The notes under the pieces are model-generated. The model saw only the letters and a program-made list of their open reading frames with translations, made no database searches and had not been told where the DNA came from. 64,000 bases of DNA, from the NCBI GenBank assembly GCA_020636045.1, contig JACJYP010000006.1, positions 124,001-188,000 on the forward strand, given 5' to 3'. Position numbers and translations under genes: made by a program. This DNA is from Lewinellaceae bacterium (GTDB taxonomy: Bacteria > Bacteroidota > Bacteroidia > Chitinophagales > Saprospiraceae). Positions 1 through 7,841 of the stretch are shown here, piece by piece (the first letter of the stretch is position 1; each line of letters opens with the position of its first letter).

Positions 1-801
1 CGCCCGTTTCAATACCTTGCGATCACACGCCGCGCGGTCAGGCGCCTGGATGGAGGTATGATCGACGCTTTGCCGCGGCTGAAGGGCCTTTCCGTGTATT
101 CTACCGGCCTCGAATGGATCGATCTGGAGCGCCTGCAGCGGCGCGGCATACCGGTGCTTGGCCTTCCGGATTATTGCACCAATGCTGTTGCGGAAACGGC
201 GCTTGGCCTGATCCTGATGACCGCTCACAAGTTGCACTTACGCTATCTGAAGTCGCTGCATGCCATCCCGGAATCCGTTTCGCTCTGCGGTTTCGAGCTG
301 CAGTACTGCAGGATCGGCATCATCGGCTACGGCCGCATCGGCCGTCTGCTTGCGAAAAAGGTCAGGCCCCTTTGTGCCGAAGTGCTGATCGCCGACGAGG
401 ATCCGCATCGATATGGCCCGCCGGAACAGGGTATCGCGGTTACGGATATCAAAACGCTCCTGAGCGATTGCGATTTTGTTGTAGTCTGCGCTTCGCAGGA
501 GTTTGCTGAAAAGGCGTTGATCGAACAGCGCGATTATGCACTTCTTTCACCCCGATCCGTCGTGGTCAATGTGGCCCGAACCAGCCTGCTGGACCATGAT
601 TTGCTGGTAAAAATGGTAAAAAAGCAACAAATTCGCGCCTATTTGTATGACGATCTGATGCGTGACGACGACCGGCCCAACGAACGGGAATACGGCAAGA
701 TCGTGCCGATCGGCCATACCGCCTGGTACACCGAAGAAGCGATGGCATCGGGCACGAATACCTGGATCAACAACCTGATCACCTTATGCAAAGGGAAATG
801 A
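1..801 (+). CDS. D-isomer specific 2-hydroxyacid dehydrogenase, 5' partial
   Basis: NAD-dependent oxidoreductase of the D-2-hydroxyacid dehydrogenase family; substrate unknown. The frame is open to the first base of the window, and the residues before the ATG at 58 already match the family's N-terminal domain, so the gene starts upstream and the ATG at 58 is internal. Visible motifs are the family phrase ending GIPVLGLPDYCTNAVAE, the dinucleotide-binding loop GYGRIGRLL, the arginine region VVVNVARTSLLD, and the catalytic-His region PIGHTAWYTEEA. The C-terminal part is short for the family. Its TGA overlaps the ATG of the next gene (ATGA), so the two are probably co-transcribed and translationally coupled. 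Confidence 0.85.
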   Translation, partial: RPFQYLAITRRAVRRLDGGMIDALPRLKGLSVYSTGLEWIDLERLQRRGIPVLGLPDYCTNAVAETALGLILMTAHKLHLRYLKSLHAIPESVSLCGFELQYCRIGIIGYGRIGRLLAKKVRPLCAEVLIADEDPHRYGPPEQGIAVTDIKTLLSDCDFVVVCASQEFAEKALIEQRDYALLSPRSVVVNVARTSLLDHDLLVKMVKKQQIRAYLYDDLMRDDDRPNEREYGKIVPIGHTAWYTEEAMASGTNTWINNLITLCKGK

Positions 802-1328
802 AGCGCGTACTGGTGCTGGGCTCGGGCGGGTCCGGCAAAACGACCTTTTCCGGCAAACTGGCAAAGGCCACGGGTCTGCCACTGCATCACCTCGATGCGC
901 ATTACTGGCGCGCCGACTGGGTGGCGACGCCCGAACCCCAATGGCGGGAACGTGTGGCCGCGCTCGTGGGGCAGGATGAGTGGATCATCGACGGCAGTTA
1001 CGGCGGCACACTCGATCTGCGCATCCCGCGGGCCGACGCCATCTTTTTTCTCGATATTTCCAAATACCGTTGCCTGTGGAACATCCTGTTGCGCCGCATC
1101 AAATACGCGCGTTTCACCGGGAAAAGCCGCCCCGGAATGGCTCCCGGGTGCCAGGAGAGCATATGGCTCTCATTCCTGATCTGGGTGTGGCGCTACCCGG
1201 TCGCCAAAAAGCCCGGTGTGCTGCATGCCATCCAGACCCAAAAGCGCACAGACGCAAACGTGTATATTTTCCGCTCCTACCGGGAGATGGACGTATTTTT
1301 AAGCCACTTAAAAAACGGCGCCTCCTGA
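798..1328 (+). CDS. P-loop nucleotide kinase-like protein (topology-modulation/FlaR-like)
   Basis: About 176 aa. It begins with a Walker A loop, VLVLGSGGSGKTTF, and has the layout of the small adenylate-kinase-like ATPases often annotated as topology modulation protein or FlaR: a lid-like Trp-rich region (HYWRADWVATPEPQW), then a DGSYGGTLDLR segment and an FFLDISKYRCLWNILLRR segment. I chose the ATG at 798 rather than 786 because it forms an ATGA overlap with the preceding stop, has an AAAGGG just before it, and places the P-loop at the usual distance from the N-terminus. The substrate is unknown; the real role of this family is poorly defined. Confidence 0.8.
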   Translation: MKRVLVLGSGGSGKTTFSGKLAKATGLPLHHLDAHYWRADWVATPEPQWRERVAALVGQDEWIIDGSYGGTLDLRIPRADAIFFLDISKYRCLWNILLRRIKYARFTGKSRPGMAPGCQESIWLSFLIWVWRYPVAKKPGVLHAIQTQKRTDANVYIFRSYREMDVFLSHLKNGAS

Positions 1329-1389
1329 ACGCTAAACCCTCATTCATTTGTCCGGTAGCCATCCGGACTTGCCAAAACAACCATTTTCT

Positions 1390-2157
1390 ATGAAAATCCT
1401 TGCTTCTATATTGATTGCAGTCTTTTTTACGCAGACGGCCGGCGCGATCGACCAATACCAACCTGGCGATACCCTGTACGTATGGGCCGGGAGCGGCCTT
1501 GTACTGCGTAAAAGTTACACCCTTAACTCCGCCAAACTGCGCAGCATCCCTTACGGCACCATGCTGATCGCCCGCAATTATGCCGGCGACAAACGGACAG
1601 AAGTAGAAGCCGTGCCCGGCTTTACGGCGAACGGCGAAAAAATGCCTCCCGTCACGCTGCACGGCGATTTTGCACAGGTGATTTTCCAGGGCGATACCGG
1701 TTATGTGTACGACGGGTATTTATCCAAGATGCCTGCGTTGAAAAGGACCGTCAACCCGAGCAACTCAAAGCCCGAATGTGAATACTTTACCGTCTGGGCC
1801 GATCGTTGTTTCGGCCTGGTGGCCGAACACCACACCGGCAGCGGGCAGCACGGCGATTACAGTACAGGGAGGTGGGTGTATGCCAACGGCATGAGCCTTT
1901 CTACCTGGACCGAGAAATCCGGTGAAGGCCGCATCATCCTGCCCGATGTTTCCATGGAAGAAGCCTTTCTGATGTTCAATTACTTTAATACGTATGAATG
2001 GGAAATTCAGCACCCTTCAGGAGAACCCGATGACTTCTGGTATTTCAAACAGGTCTCCCGTTACGAATGGATATTTTCTAATCAAGCGTGTGGCTTCAAG
2101 GTGATATACCGGCCGGAAGAAAGAACGGCCTTCCTGATGGATGAATGTTCCTGTTAA
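1390..2157 (+). CDS. secreted protein with SH3-like domain
   Basis: About 255 aa. An in-frame ATG at 1348 exists, but starting at 1390 gives a clean signal peptide (MKILASILIAVFFTQTAGA), so 1390 is preferred. The mature part opens with a stretch typical of bacterial SH3 domains (GDTLYVWAGSGLVLRKSYTLN), in which 'once set, what is the value' folds bind cell-wall or surface ligands; the rest (residues ~110-255) has several Cys and Trp residues and no family I recognise. It lies directly before the propeller sensor kinase (4 nt to the preferred start), so it may share that transcript and be a periplasmic accessory, but that link is inference. Confidence 0.65.
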   Translation: MKILASILIAVFFTQTAGAIDQYQPGDTLYVWAGSGLVLRKSYTLNSAKLRSIPYGTMLIARNYAGDKRTEVEAVPGFTANGEKMPPVTLHGDFAQVIFQGDTGYVYDGYLSKMPALKRTVNPSNSKPECEYFTVWADRCFGLVAEHHTGSGQHGDYSTGRWVYANGMSLSTWTEKSGEGRIILPDVSMEEAFLMFNYFNTYEWEIQHPSGEPDDFWYFKQVSRYEWIFSNQACGFKVIYRPEERTAFLMDECSC

Positions 2158-2161
2158 GCAT

Positions 2162-5100
2162 ATGTACTTCAATTGTCGGCATCGGATCCGGACAGGAATA
2201 TTGTGCACAGCGCTTATCAGCGTGGTTGTGCTGTATGTGTCTGCACAGCCTTTCAACTTTACCACATATTCGCTTGGTGAAGGCTTGCCGCAGTCGCAGG
2301 TGTTTGCCGCCATTCAGGACAGCCGGGGGTACATGTGGTTCGGCACACAAGGCGGTGGCGTTTGCCGGTTCGACGGGCTTCGCTTCGAAACATTCACCAC
2401 AGCCGACGGCCTGCCTTCCAACTACATCAGTGCCCTCTTCGAAGGTGTGGACGGCCGCATCTGGGTAGCCGCCGGCAGCGAAGCAGGGTATTATGACGGC
2501 AAAAAATGGTACAAACTTCCACCCTTGTCTGCACCGGTAAATGCATTCGGATTGCGCCCAAACGGCCAGGTACTTATGGGGCTTGGCGGTGGCAAGGGTT
2601 TCGTTTCTTACCGGGCGGGCGTCACTTCCCCATTTTCAGTGGACGGCGCCTCCGCAGCGCCAACGGTTTATACGCTGTTCCAAAGCGGCCCGGAACTCTG
2701 GGCCGGCACCAACCAGGGGGCGATCCTGGCGGGGCGCAGCCCGCGTCGCATCACGACACAGCAGGGCTTGCCGGTCAATCAGGTGCACGCCATCGCATGC
2801 GACAGCGACAACCGCCTGTGGCTCGCCACACCCGGCGGCATTGCCGTGACCGACCCGGCCCGGAAAAAGGTGGTGCAGGTGCATCGCGACGACCGGCTCT
2901 TCAATGCAATGTGTATGCTCGCCGATGGCGATGGTAATATCTGGGTCGGCACGACCGACCACGGCCTGCTGATTTGGTCTTCCCAAAACGCATCCTGGAC
3001 GCAATTGGGAGAACAGCAGGGATTCCCGCGCAACCATGTGCGTTCGCTGGTCTGCGATCATACCGGCCATGTGTGGGCAGGCACTTCGGGCGGCGGAGTG
3101 GTCCGGTTCGTGGCGCAGCCTTTTCGCCACTTCGATCGCGGCGACGGGCTATCGGGCAACCGCGTTTACGCCGTGTTTGAGGACCGTTCGGGAAAAATAT
3201 GGCTGTCGGTCTCCCAGGACGGGTTGCAGGTATTCGATTCCTCAGGCATTCGCCCGTTTACACGCGACAGCGGCTACCTGAAAGTGAAGTGCAAAACCAT
3301 CGCCGAGGATGAATCGGGGCGCTTGTGGGTCGGCACGGAGGGGAAAGGGGTCACTGTGTTCGACAGCGCCGGTATGCACGTCTGGACGAGCGCCACCGGG
3401 CTGCCTTCCGACTGGGTGCAGAAAATCGTCCGCGATCCGGCGGGAAATCTCTGGCTTTCCACAGCCCTCAACGGCCTTGCACAGGTAGGATTTGCCGGTG
3501 AAGACTCTTTTTACATAAAACGCATCATTCTTCCGGAAGTATTTTCCGGCCAACAGATCACTTCCATAGCCGTAGATGCCTCCGGCAAACTGTGGTACGC
3601 GACCCAGAACGGTGTGGTCGGCTGGATCGCCGATGGCCGGCCGGGAGGAACTTCAGGCAAAAAAGACGGATTACCCGGTGTGCCTATCCGCTGTATGGCT
3701 TTCGATGCAGCGGGCGTCTTGTGGGTCGGTACCAAAGGAGAAGGCATTTTCCGTTCTGTGGGAGATGCTGCAGGAAGGATGCAGTTTGAAAGTATACGCC
3801 TGAAACGGCCTTTAATCTCAAAGAATATCTATCTGTTGATGTTCGACCCTGCAGGCAACCTCTGGGCTGGTAGCGAGATCGGAGTCGACCGGATCAGTTT
3901 TCCGGCTGCCGGAGCGGCGGGCGAATTCAGGCATTTTGGCAAATATGAGGGCTTTCTGGGCATCGAGACTTGTCAGGACGCTGCGATCAGCGACAAATCG
4001 GGCAACCTGTGGTTCGGGACCATGAACGGCCTGATGAAGTACACGCCCACACAGCGGAGCGCCATGCGATATCCGCCTCTGCTGCATTTCCAAAACATCG
4101 CCCTGTTTTACAAGGAACTGGGCGAAACGCCCTTTGCGGGATGGATGGACGGGCGGGGCGGTCTGCGCGAGGGCCTCGAATTGCCATACGACCAAAACCA
4201 CCTGAGTTTCGAATTCCGGGCGGTCGATCTCGACAATCCGGATGGTATCCGCTATCGGTGGCGTTTGCTGTCAGGCCAGGATACCGCATGGTCGCCCCTT
4301 TCGCAGCAGCAGTCGGTCAACTTCGCCGGACTGGCGCCGGGGCAGTATTCCTTTCAGGTGCAGGCGAGTTCCGACGGTTTGCTTTTTAGCGCTCCGCTAA
4401 GCGCGTCGTTTGCGATCCGGGCGCCATTTTGGGCAAACTGGTGGTTCCGCACGTTATGCGCCGTCCTGCTGCTGGGCATCGCCGCCCTGATCGTATATGC
4501 CCGGATTCGTCGCATTCGACAAACGGAAGCTGCAAAAAGAAGCCGGCTGGAAATGCAAAACCAGTTGCTGTTGCTCGAGCAGAAGGCCTTGCAATTGCAA
4601 ATGAACCCGCATTTTATCTTCAACGCACTCAACAGTATTCAGGCACTTGTCGGCACGGGCGATGCTTCTGCCGCGCGCCGGGAGATCGCGGCATTTTCAA
4701 AACTGATGCGCGGTATCCTTTCCAACTCCCGGCGCCAGCGCATATCCCTGAGAGAGGAGGCGGAAACCCTCGATCAGTATCTGCGGATCGAACAGTTTTG
4801 CCAGCAAAACAAATTTTCCTATGCCATTCATTTGCCGGAAAATATCGACCCTGACGAGATCGAAATACCACCGATGTTGTTGCAGCCGTTTGTAGAAAAT
4901 GCCGTGGTGCACGGTATCGTGTCGCTGCCATACGAAGGCCTGATCGAGGTAACGTTTCAGTTTGAACAGGTGGCAGAAACAGGCCTGTTGTGCTGCACCG
5001 TGCGCGACAACGGCGTCGGCCGCGAAAAGGCGGCTGCATTACAGCAAGAACGCAAGCCCGGTCACGCTTCCGTAGCGGTAGAAGTCACGCGCGAGCGCCT

Positions 5101-5221
5101 CGCCGCTCTGAAAAACGGGATGGGTTACCGGGAATTGGAATATCGAGATCTGAAGGACGCAGAGGGAAAGATCGGCGGCACGGAAGTCACGATCCGGTTG
5201 CCGGCGGCTGTTAATTATTAA
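2162..5221 (+). CDS. two-component sensor: beta-propeller, Y_Y_Y and LytS-type histidine kinase
   Basis: About 1019 aa. After a signal/anchor segment, residues ~25-640 carry repeated Reg_prop blades of the form 'G.IWVGT..GG', then a Y_Y_Y domain (~650-735), one transmembrane helix (LCAVLLLGIAALIVYA), a coiled linker, and a His_kinase (LytS/YehU-type) domain. The phospho-acceptor is in LQMNPHFIFNALNSIQ (His about residue 817), followed by PPMLLQPFVENAVVHG and an ATPase G-box DNGVGREKA. It should sense an extracellular ligand and phosphorylate the LytTR regulator encoded next. Two starts are possible: 2141 overlaps the previous gene by 17 nt; 2162 lies 4 nt after it and gives the better signal peptide. 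There is no fused receiver, so this is a split version of the hybrid systems known from Bacteroides. Confidence 0.9.
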   Translation: MYFNCRHRIRTGILCTALISVVVLYVSAQPFNFTTYSLGEGLPQSQVFAAIQDSRGYMWFGTQGGGVCRFDGLRFETFTTADGLPSNYISALFEGVDGRIWVAAGSEAGYYDGKKWYKLPPLSAPVNAFGLRPNGQVLMGLGGGKGFVSYRAGVTSPFSVDGASAAPTVYTLFQSGPELWAGTNQGAILAGRSPRRITTQQGLPVNQVHAIACDSDNRLWLATPGGIAVTDPARKKVVQVHRDDRLFNAMCMLADGDGNIWVGTTDHGLLIWSSQNASWTQLGEQQGFPRNHVRSLVCDHTGHVWAGTSGGGVVRFVAQPFRHFDRGDGLSGNRVYAVFEDRSGKIWLSVSQDGLQVFDSSGIRPFTRDSGYLKVKCKTIAEDESGRLWVGTEGKGVTVFDSAGMHVWTSATGLPSDWVQKIVRDPAGNLWLSTALNGLAQVGFAGEDSFYIKRIILPEVFSGQQITSIAVDASGKLWYATQNGVVGWIADGRPGGTSGKKDGLPGVPIRCMAFDAAGVLWVGTKGEGIFRSVGDAAGRMQFESIRLKRPLISKNIYLLMFDPAGNLWAGSEIGVDRISFPAAGAAGEFRHFGKYEGFLGIETCQDAAISDKSGNLWFGTMNGLMKYTPTQRSAMRYPPLLHFQNIALFYKELGETPFAGWMDGRGGLREGLELPYDQNHLSFEFRAVDLDNPDGIRYRWRLLSGQDTAWSPLSQQQSVNFAGLAPGQYSFQVQASSDGLLFSAPLSASFAIRAPFWANWWFRTLCAVLLLGIAALIVYARIRRIRQTEAAKRSRLEMQNQLLLLEQKALQLQMNPHFIFNALNSIQALVGTGDASAARREIAAFSKLMRGILSNSRRQRISLREEAETLDQYLRIEQFCQQNKFSYAIHLPENIDPDEIEIPPMLLQPFVENAVVHGIVSLPYEGLIEVTFQFEQVAETGLLCCTVRDNGVGREKAAALQQERKPGHASVAVEVTRERLAALKNGMGYRELEYRDLKDAEGKIGGTEVTIRLPAAVNY

Positions 5222-5335
5222 GCCTTTGTAAATCAGATTTATAAAGCATACCGAATTAATTTACCGTTTGTCCAGCCGGCGTTTGGTGTTTCCCCAACCA
5301 GAGCTTGGGGTCACTGGAAATCCGAATCTATACTT

Positions 5336-6076
5336 ATGACCGCACTCATAGTAGAAGACATGCCGCAAGCAGCCGAAGCGCTGAAAAACGATCTTGCACA
5401 TTACTGCCCCGAGGTCGAAGTGGCCGGTATGGCAGGAAGCATCGTTGCTGCGGCCAGGTGGCTTGGGCAGGCCGTACCCGACATCATTTTTCTCGATATT
5501 CTGCTGGGCGACGGCACGGGGTTCGATCTGCTGGAGATTTTCCCGCAATTGCCCTCGCGCATTATTTTTATCACGGCTTCCGACGAGCACGCCATCCGCG
5601 CCTTTCGTTATGCGGCAGTGGACTACCTGCTGAAGCCCGTTGAGCCGACCCTTCTGAAAGAGGCCGTAGAAAGGGCCAAGCGGCAACTTTCGGGCACCGC
5701 AGAAAGCCTGCACCTGCTGCGCGAAACCATCCGTCGGCCCGAAACCCTGCCCAGCCGCATCTCGCTGAGTTCGCAGGATCGCATTTCTGTGGTCGAGATC
5801 GACCGCATCATCCGCTGCGAATCGGATGGCAACAACACCTGGTTTATGCTTGCCGGCGGCGAAAAGATATTTGTAACGCGTACCCTCAAACAATTCGAAC
5901 AATTGTTGGAGAAACACGACTTCATCCGCGTGCACCAGTCGCACCTCGTGTCATTGAAGTTTATCCATGAATTCGTAAAAAGGGATGGCGGCTACCTGCA
6001 CCTGAAAAACGGAGAAATGGTGCCCGTATCCGTGCGCAAACGGGCAGAGGTGGTGGCCCTGCTTGAAAACCTTTGA
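5336..6076 (+). CDS. LytTR-family response regulator
   Basis: 246 aa. An N-terminal receiver has the acidic pair in LIVEDMPQ, the phosphorylation aspartate in IIFLDILLGDG (D54), and the conserved lysine in YLLKPVEP. The C-terminal LytTR DNA-binding domain runs from about residue 140 (LSSQDRISVVEIDRIIRCES) to the end, including FIRVHQSHLVSL. It lies 114 nt downstream of a LytS-type kinase in the same orientation, so it is its likely partner; LytTR regulators typically pair with that kinase class. Target genes cannot be told from the sequence. It ends convergently 6 nt from recO. Confidence 0.92.
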   Translation: MTALIVEDMPQAAEALKNDLAHYCPEVEVAGMAGSIVAAARWLGQAVPDIIFLDILLGDGTGFDLLEIFPQLPSRIIFITASDEHAIRAFRYAAVDYLLKPVEPTLLKEAVERAKRQLSGTAESLHLLRETIRRPETLPSRISLSSQDRISVVEIDRIIRCESDGNNTWFMLAGGEKIFVTRTLKQFEQLLEKHDFIRVHQSHLVSLKFIHEFVKRDGGYLHLKNGEMVPVSVRKRAEVVALLENL

Positions 6077-6082
6077 TCTTTA

Positions 6083-6811
6083 CTAAAGGATCATTTCCAG
6101 TATTTCCGGTGTGTTCACACCCGTGAAGCCATCCACGTGCAACTGGTAGAAACGAAGCAATTGTTGAAGCAGGGCTTTTCGTTGCTTGCGATCGAGCGCT
6201 ACTTCATGGCAGAATTCGGCTTCAACGTGCAGCAGCGCGAGCATTTGCTGCGTTTCTTCCGGCTCGAGGTGCACGCCATGCACCGGCGGCACGGATTCGA
6301 AGGTGCCTTCCCGGAGATCGAAGAACAGTTCCCGATCCTCATCGGGCTCCCCTTGCGGCTGGAAACCCAGCAGGCCCGACAATCGGAGCAAAAAATGAAG
6401 GTGTAAGTTGGCGATGGGGTGGGGGCTGGTGTCCAGCCATTGCAGCGTCTGAAACAGGTACTCGAACAGGTCGCGGTTTTCTTCGGCTTCCTGGATGCTT
6501 TTCCGGCATATTTCTGCCATGAAAAGCGCTACGGCGCCTCGCCGTATATCAAAAGGGATCTGCGTCCACAATTCTGCGGCGCGGAGTTCTTTCAGGCGGT
6601 TGATGGCCTCCTGGTCTTCCCGGAAATAACTCACCATGTCCACGACCGTCATGGGCTGGAACAGGTTGTAGGGCATGCGCGCTTTGGCGCTGCGCACGCC
6701 GCCGGCGATAAATGTATGCAGGCCTTTGTCTTCCGTAAAAATGTCGGCGATCACACTCGTCTCGCCATATTTGATGGTCCGGAATACGATGCCGCGGGTT
6801 TTGAACAACAT
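6083..6811 (-). CDS. recO: DNA repair protein RecO
   Basis: 242 aa, normal length. RecO loads RecA with RecF/RecR during gap repair. The N-terminal OB-fold is recognisable in LFKTRGIVFRTIKYGETSVIADIFTEDKG followed by GGVRSAKARMP; the remainder is the helical RecO_C region. No zinc-binding Cys cluster is seen, as is usual in this phylum. The gene is convergent with the LytTR regulator and divergent from upp, with 271 bp in between that carry a dispersed repeat (6904-7000). Confidence 0.92.
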   Translation of the reverse strand: MLFKTRGIVFRTIKYGETSVIADIFTEDKGLHTFIAGGVRSAKARMPYNLFQPMTVVDMVSYFREDQEAINRLKELRAAELWTQIPFDIRRGAVALFMAEICRKSIQEAEENRDLFEYLFQTLQWLDTSPHPIANLHLHFLLRLSGLLGFQPQGEPDEDRELFFDLREGTFESVPPVHGVHLEPEETQQMLALLHVEAEFCHEVALDRKQRKALLQQLLRFYQLHVDGFTGVNTPEILEMIL

Positions 6812-6903
6812 GCAATATGGTTTCCAACGGCAAAATTACGGTATTGGAAGGGGCTTTATGCTGGGTTTTTGCCGCTGAAAATCTACCTTTCCCCCATAAA
6901 GTA

Positions 6904-7000
6904 CAGGGTCATTTGGTTCTATTGATTTGAAGCAAGCGGTTGGCAGAGGCAGTTGGCAGTAATAGCGGAATGTGGACAAAACAGAAAACGGAAACCTTTT
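6904..7000 (+). repeat. dispersed intergenic repeat, copy A
   Basis: A 97-bp stretch matches, with gaps and substitutions, the reverse complement of 37714-37787. Shared blocks in order are CAGGGTC, GGTTCTATTGA, GCAGTTGGCAGTA, GGACAAAACAG and AACCTTTT. Within this copy GTTGGCAG occurs twice. It ends 83 bp before the upp start codon and points toward it; copy B likewise lies upstream of, and points toward, the sensor kinase at 37552. No ORF is supported here. Confidence 0.7.
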
Positions 7001-7082
7001 ATGCCATATTTCCTGTGAATTTCAGCATTGCCAGTCTGATTTTCAACGCTAAACCAACCGACCTCGCATAAAACAAGGCATC

Positions 7083-7727
7083 ATGGTTTTCAATCTTGCA
7101 GCGCAACACACGATCGGCAACCACTTTATCGCCGAATTGCGGCACGTGGACACTCAAAAAGACCGCGCGCGGTTTCGGCGGAATATGGAGCGCATCGGCG
7201 AAATACTGGCCTACGAAATTTCCAAGACCCTCGACTACAAAGTGCGGGAAGTGGAAACGCCGCTCGGTATTGCGCCGGTCATGGTTCCCGACCGGCACCC
7301 CGTACTGGCAACGATCCTTCGCGCGGGATTGCCTTTTCACCAGGGAATGCTCAATTATTTTGATCAGGCGGACGGCGCGTTTATTTCAGCATACCGCCGC
7401 CACCACAAAGACGGATCGTTCGATATCAAACTCGACTACGTCAGCACACCCCATCTCGACGGCCGCACCCTTGTTCTGTGCGATCCCATGCTGGCCACCG
7501 GCGCGTCGATCAATGTGGCTTTGCAGGAATTGATGCGTTTCGGCACCCCGGCAACGATCCACATTGCTACGGTGATCGCCAGTACGGCAGGGCTCGATGC
7601 CGTGAGGCGACGTTATCCGGCCGCGCGCGTGTGGGCTGCCGCCATTGACGACGAACTGACGGCCAAATCGTATATCGTGCCCGGACTGGGCGATGCCGGC
7701 GACCTGGCATACGGCGACAAAATTTGA
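7083..7727 (+). CDS. upp: uracil phosphoribosyltransferase
   Basis: 214 aa, usual length. It salvages uracil with PRPP to give UMP in the cytoplasm. Motifs: TILRAGLPFHQGML near the active site, the PRPP loop LVLCDPMLATGASI, and the C-terminal uracil-binding segment YIVPGLGDAGDLAYG. The ATG at 7083 fits the family N-terminus. It appears monocistronic: a strong hairpin terminator follows at 7753, and the upstream 271 bp hold the repeat element at 6904-7000. Confidence 0.95.
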   Translation: MVFNLAAQHTIGNHFIAELRHVDTQKDRARFRRNMERIGEILAYEISKTLDYKVREVETPLGIAPVMVPDRHPVLATILRAGLPFHQGMLNYFDQADGAFISAYRRHHKDGSFDIKLDYVSTPHLDGRTLVLCDPMLATGASINVALQELMRFGTPATIHIATVIASTAGLDAVRRRYPAARVWAAAIDDELTAKSYIVPGLGDAGDLAYGDKI

Positions 7728-7752
7728 ACTACAGGTATAAAAAAGACACCAA

Positions 7753-7786
7753 AAAGGCCGCGCTGCTCATTTGCTGCGCGGCCTTT
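7753..7786 (+). terminator. Rho-independent-like terminator after upp
   Basis: Perfect 11-bp inverted repeat AAAGGCCGCGC / GCGCGGCCTTT with a 12-nt loop, 26 nt after the upp stop. The T-run on the plus strand is only three bases long and the A-run before the stem is five bases long, so it could also act on the minus strand. Confidence 0.7.
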
Positions 7787-7841
7787 GGTTATGTTTCATG
7801 AATGTAATCCTGGTCGGGATGGCCTCTTTCCTGCGCTTTTG

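Noticed and set aside
58..60. ATG at 58 as the start of the dehydrogenase gene
   Set aside because: The frame is open to base 1 and the residues before this ATG already fit the family's N-terminal domain, so the gene is truncated by the window edge.
6077..6105. Bidirectional terminator between the LytTR regulator gene and recO
   Set aside because: GATCTTTA/TAAAGGATC is short and has a bulge and no T-run; too weak to call.
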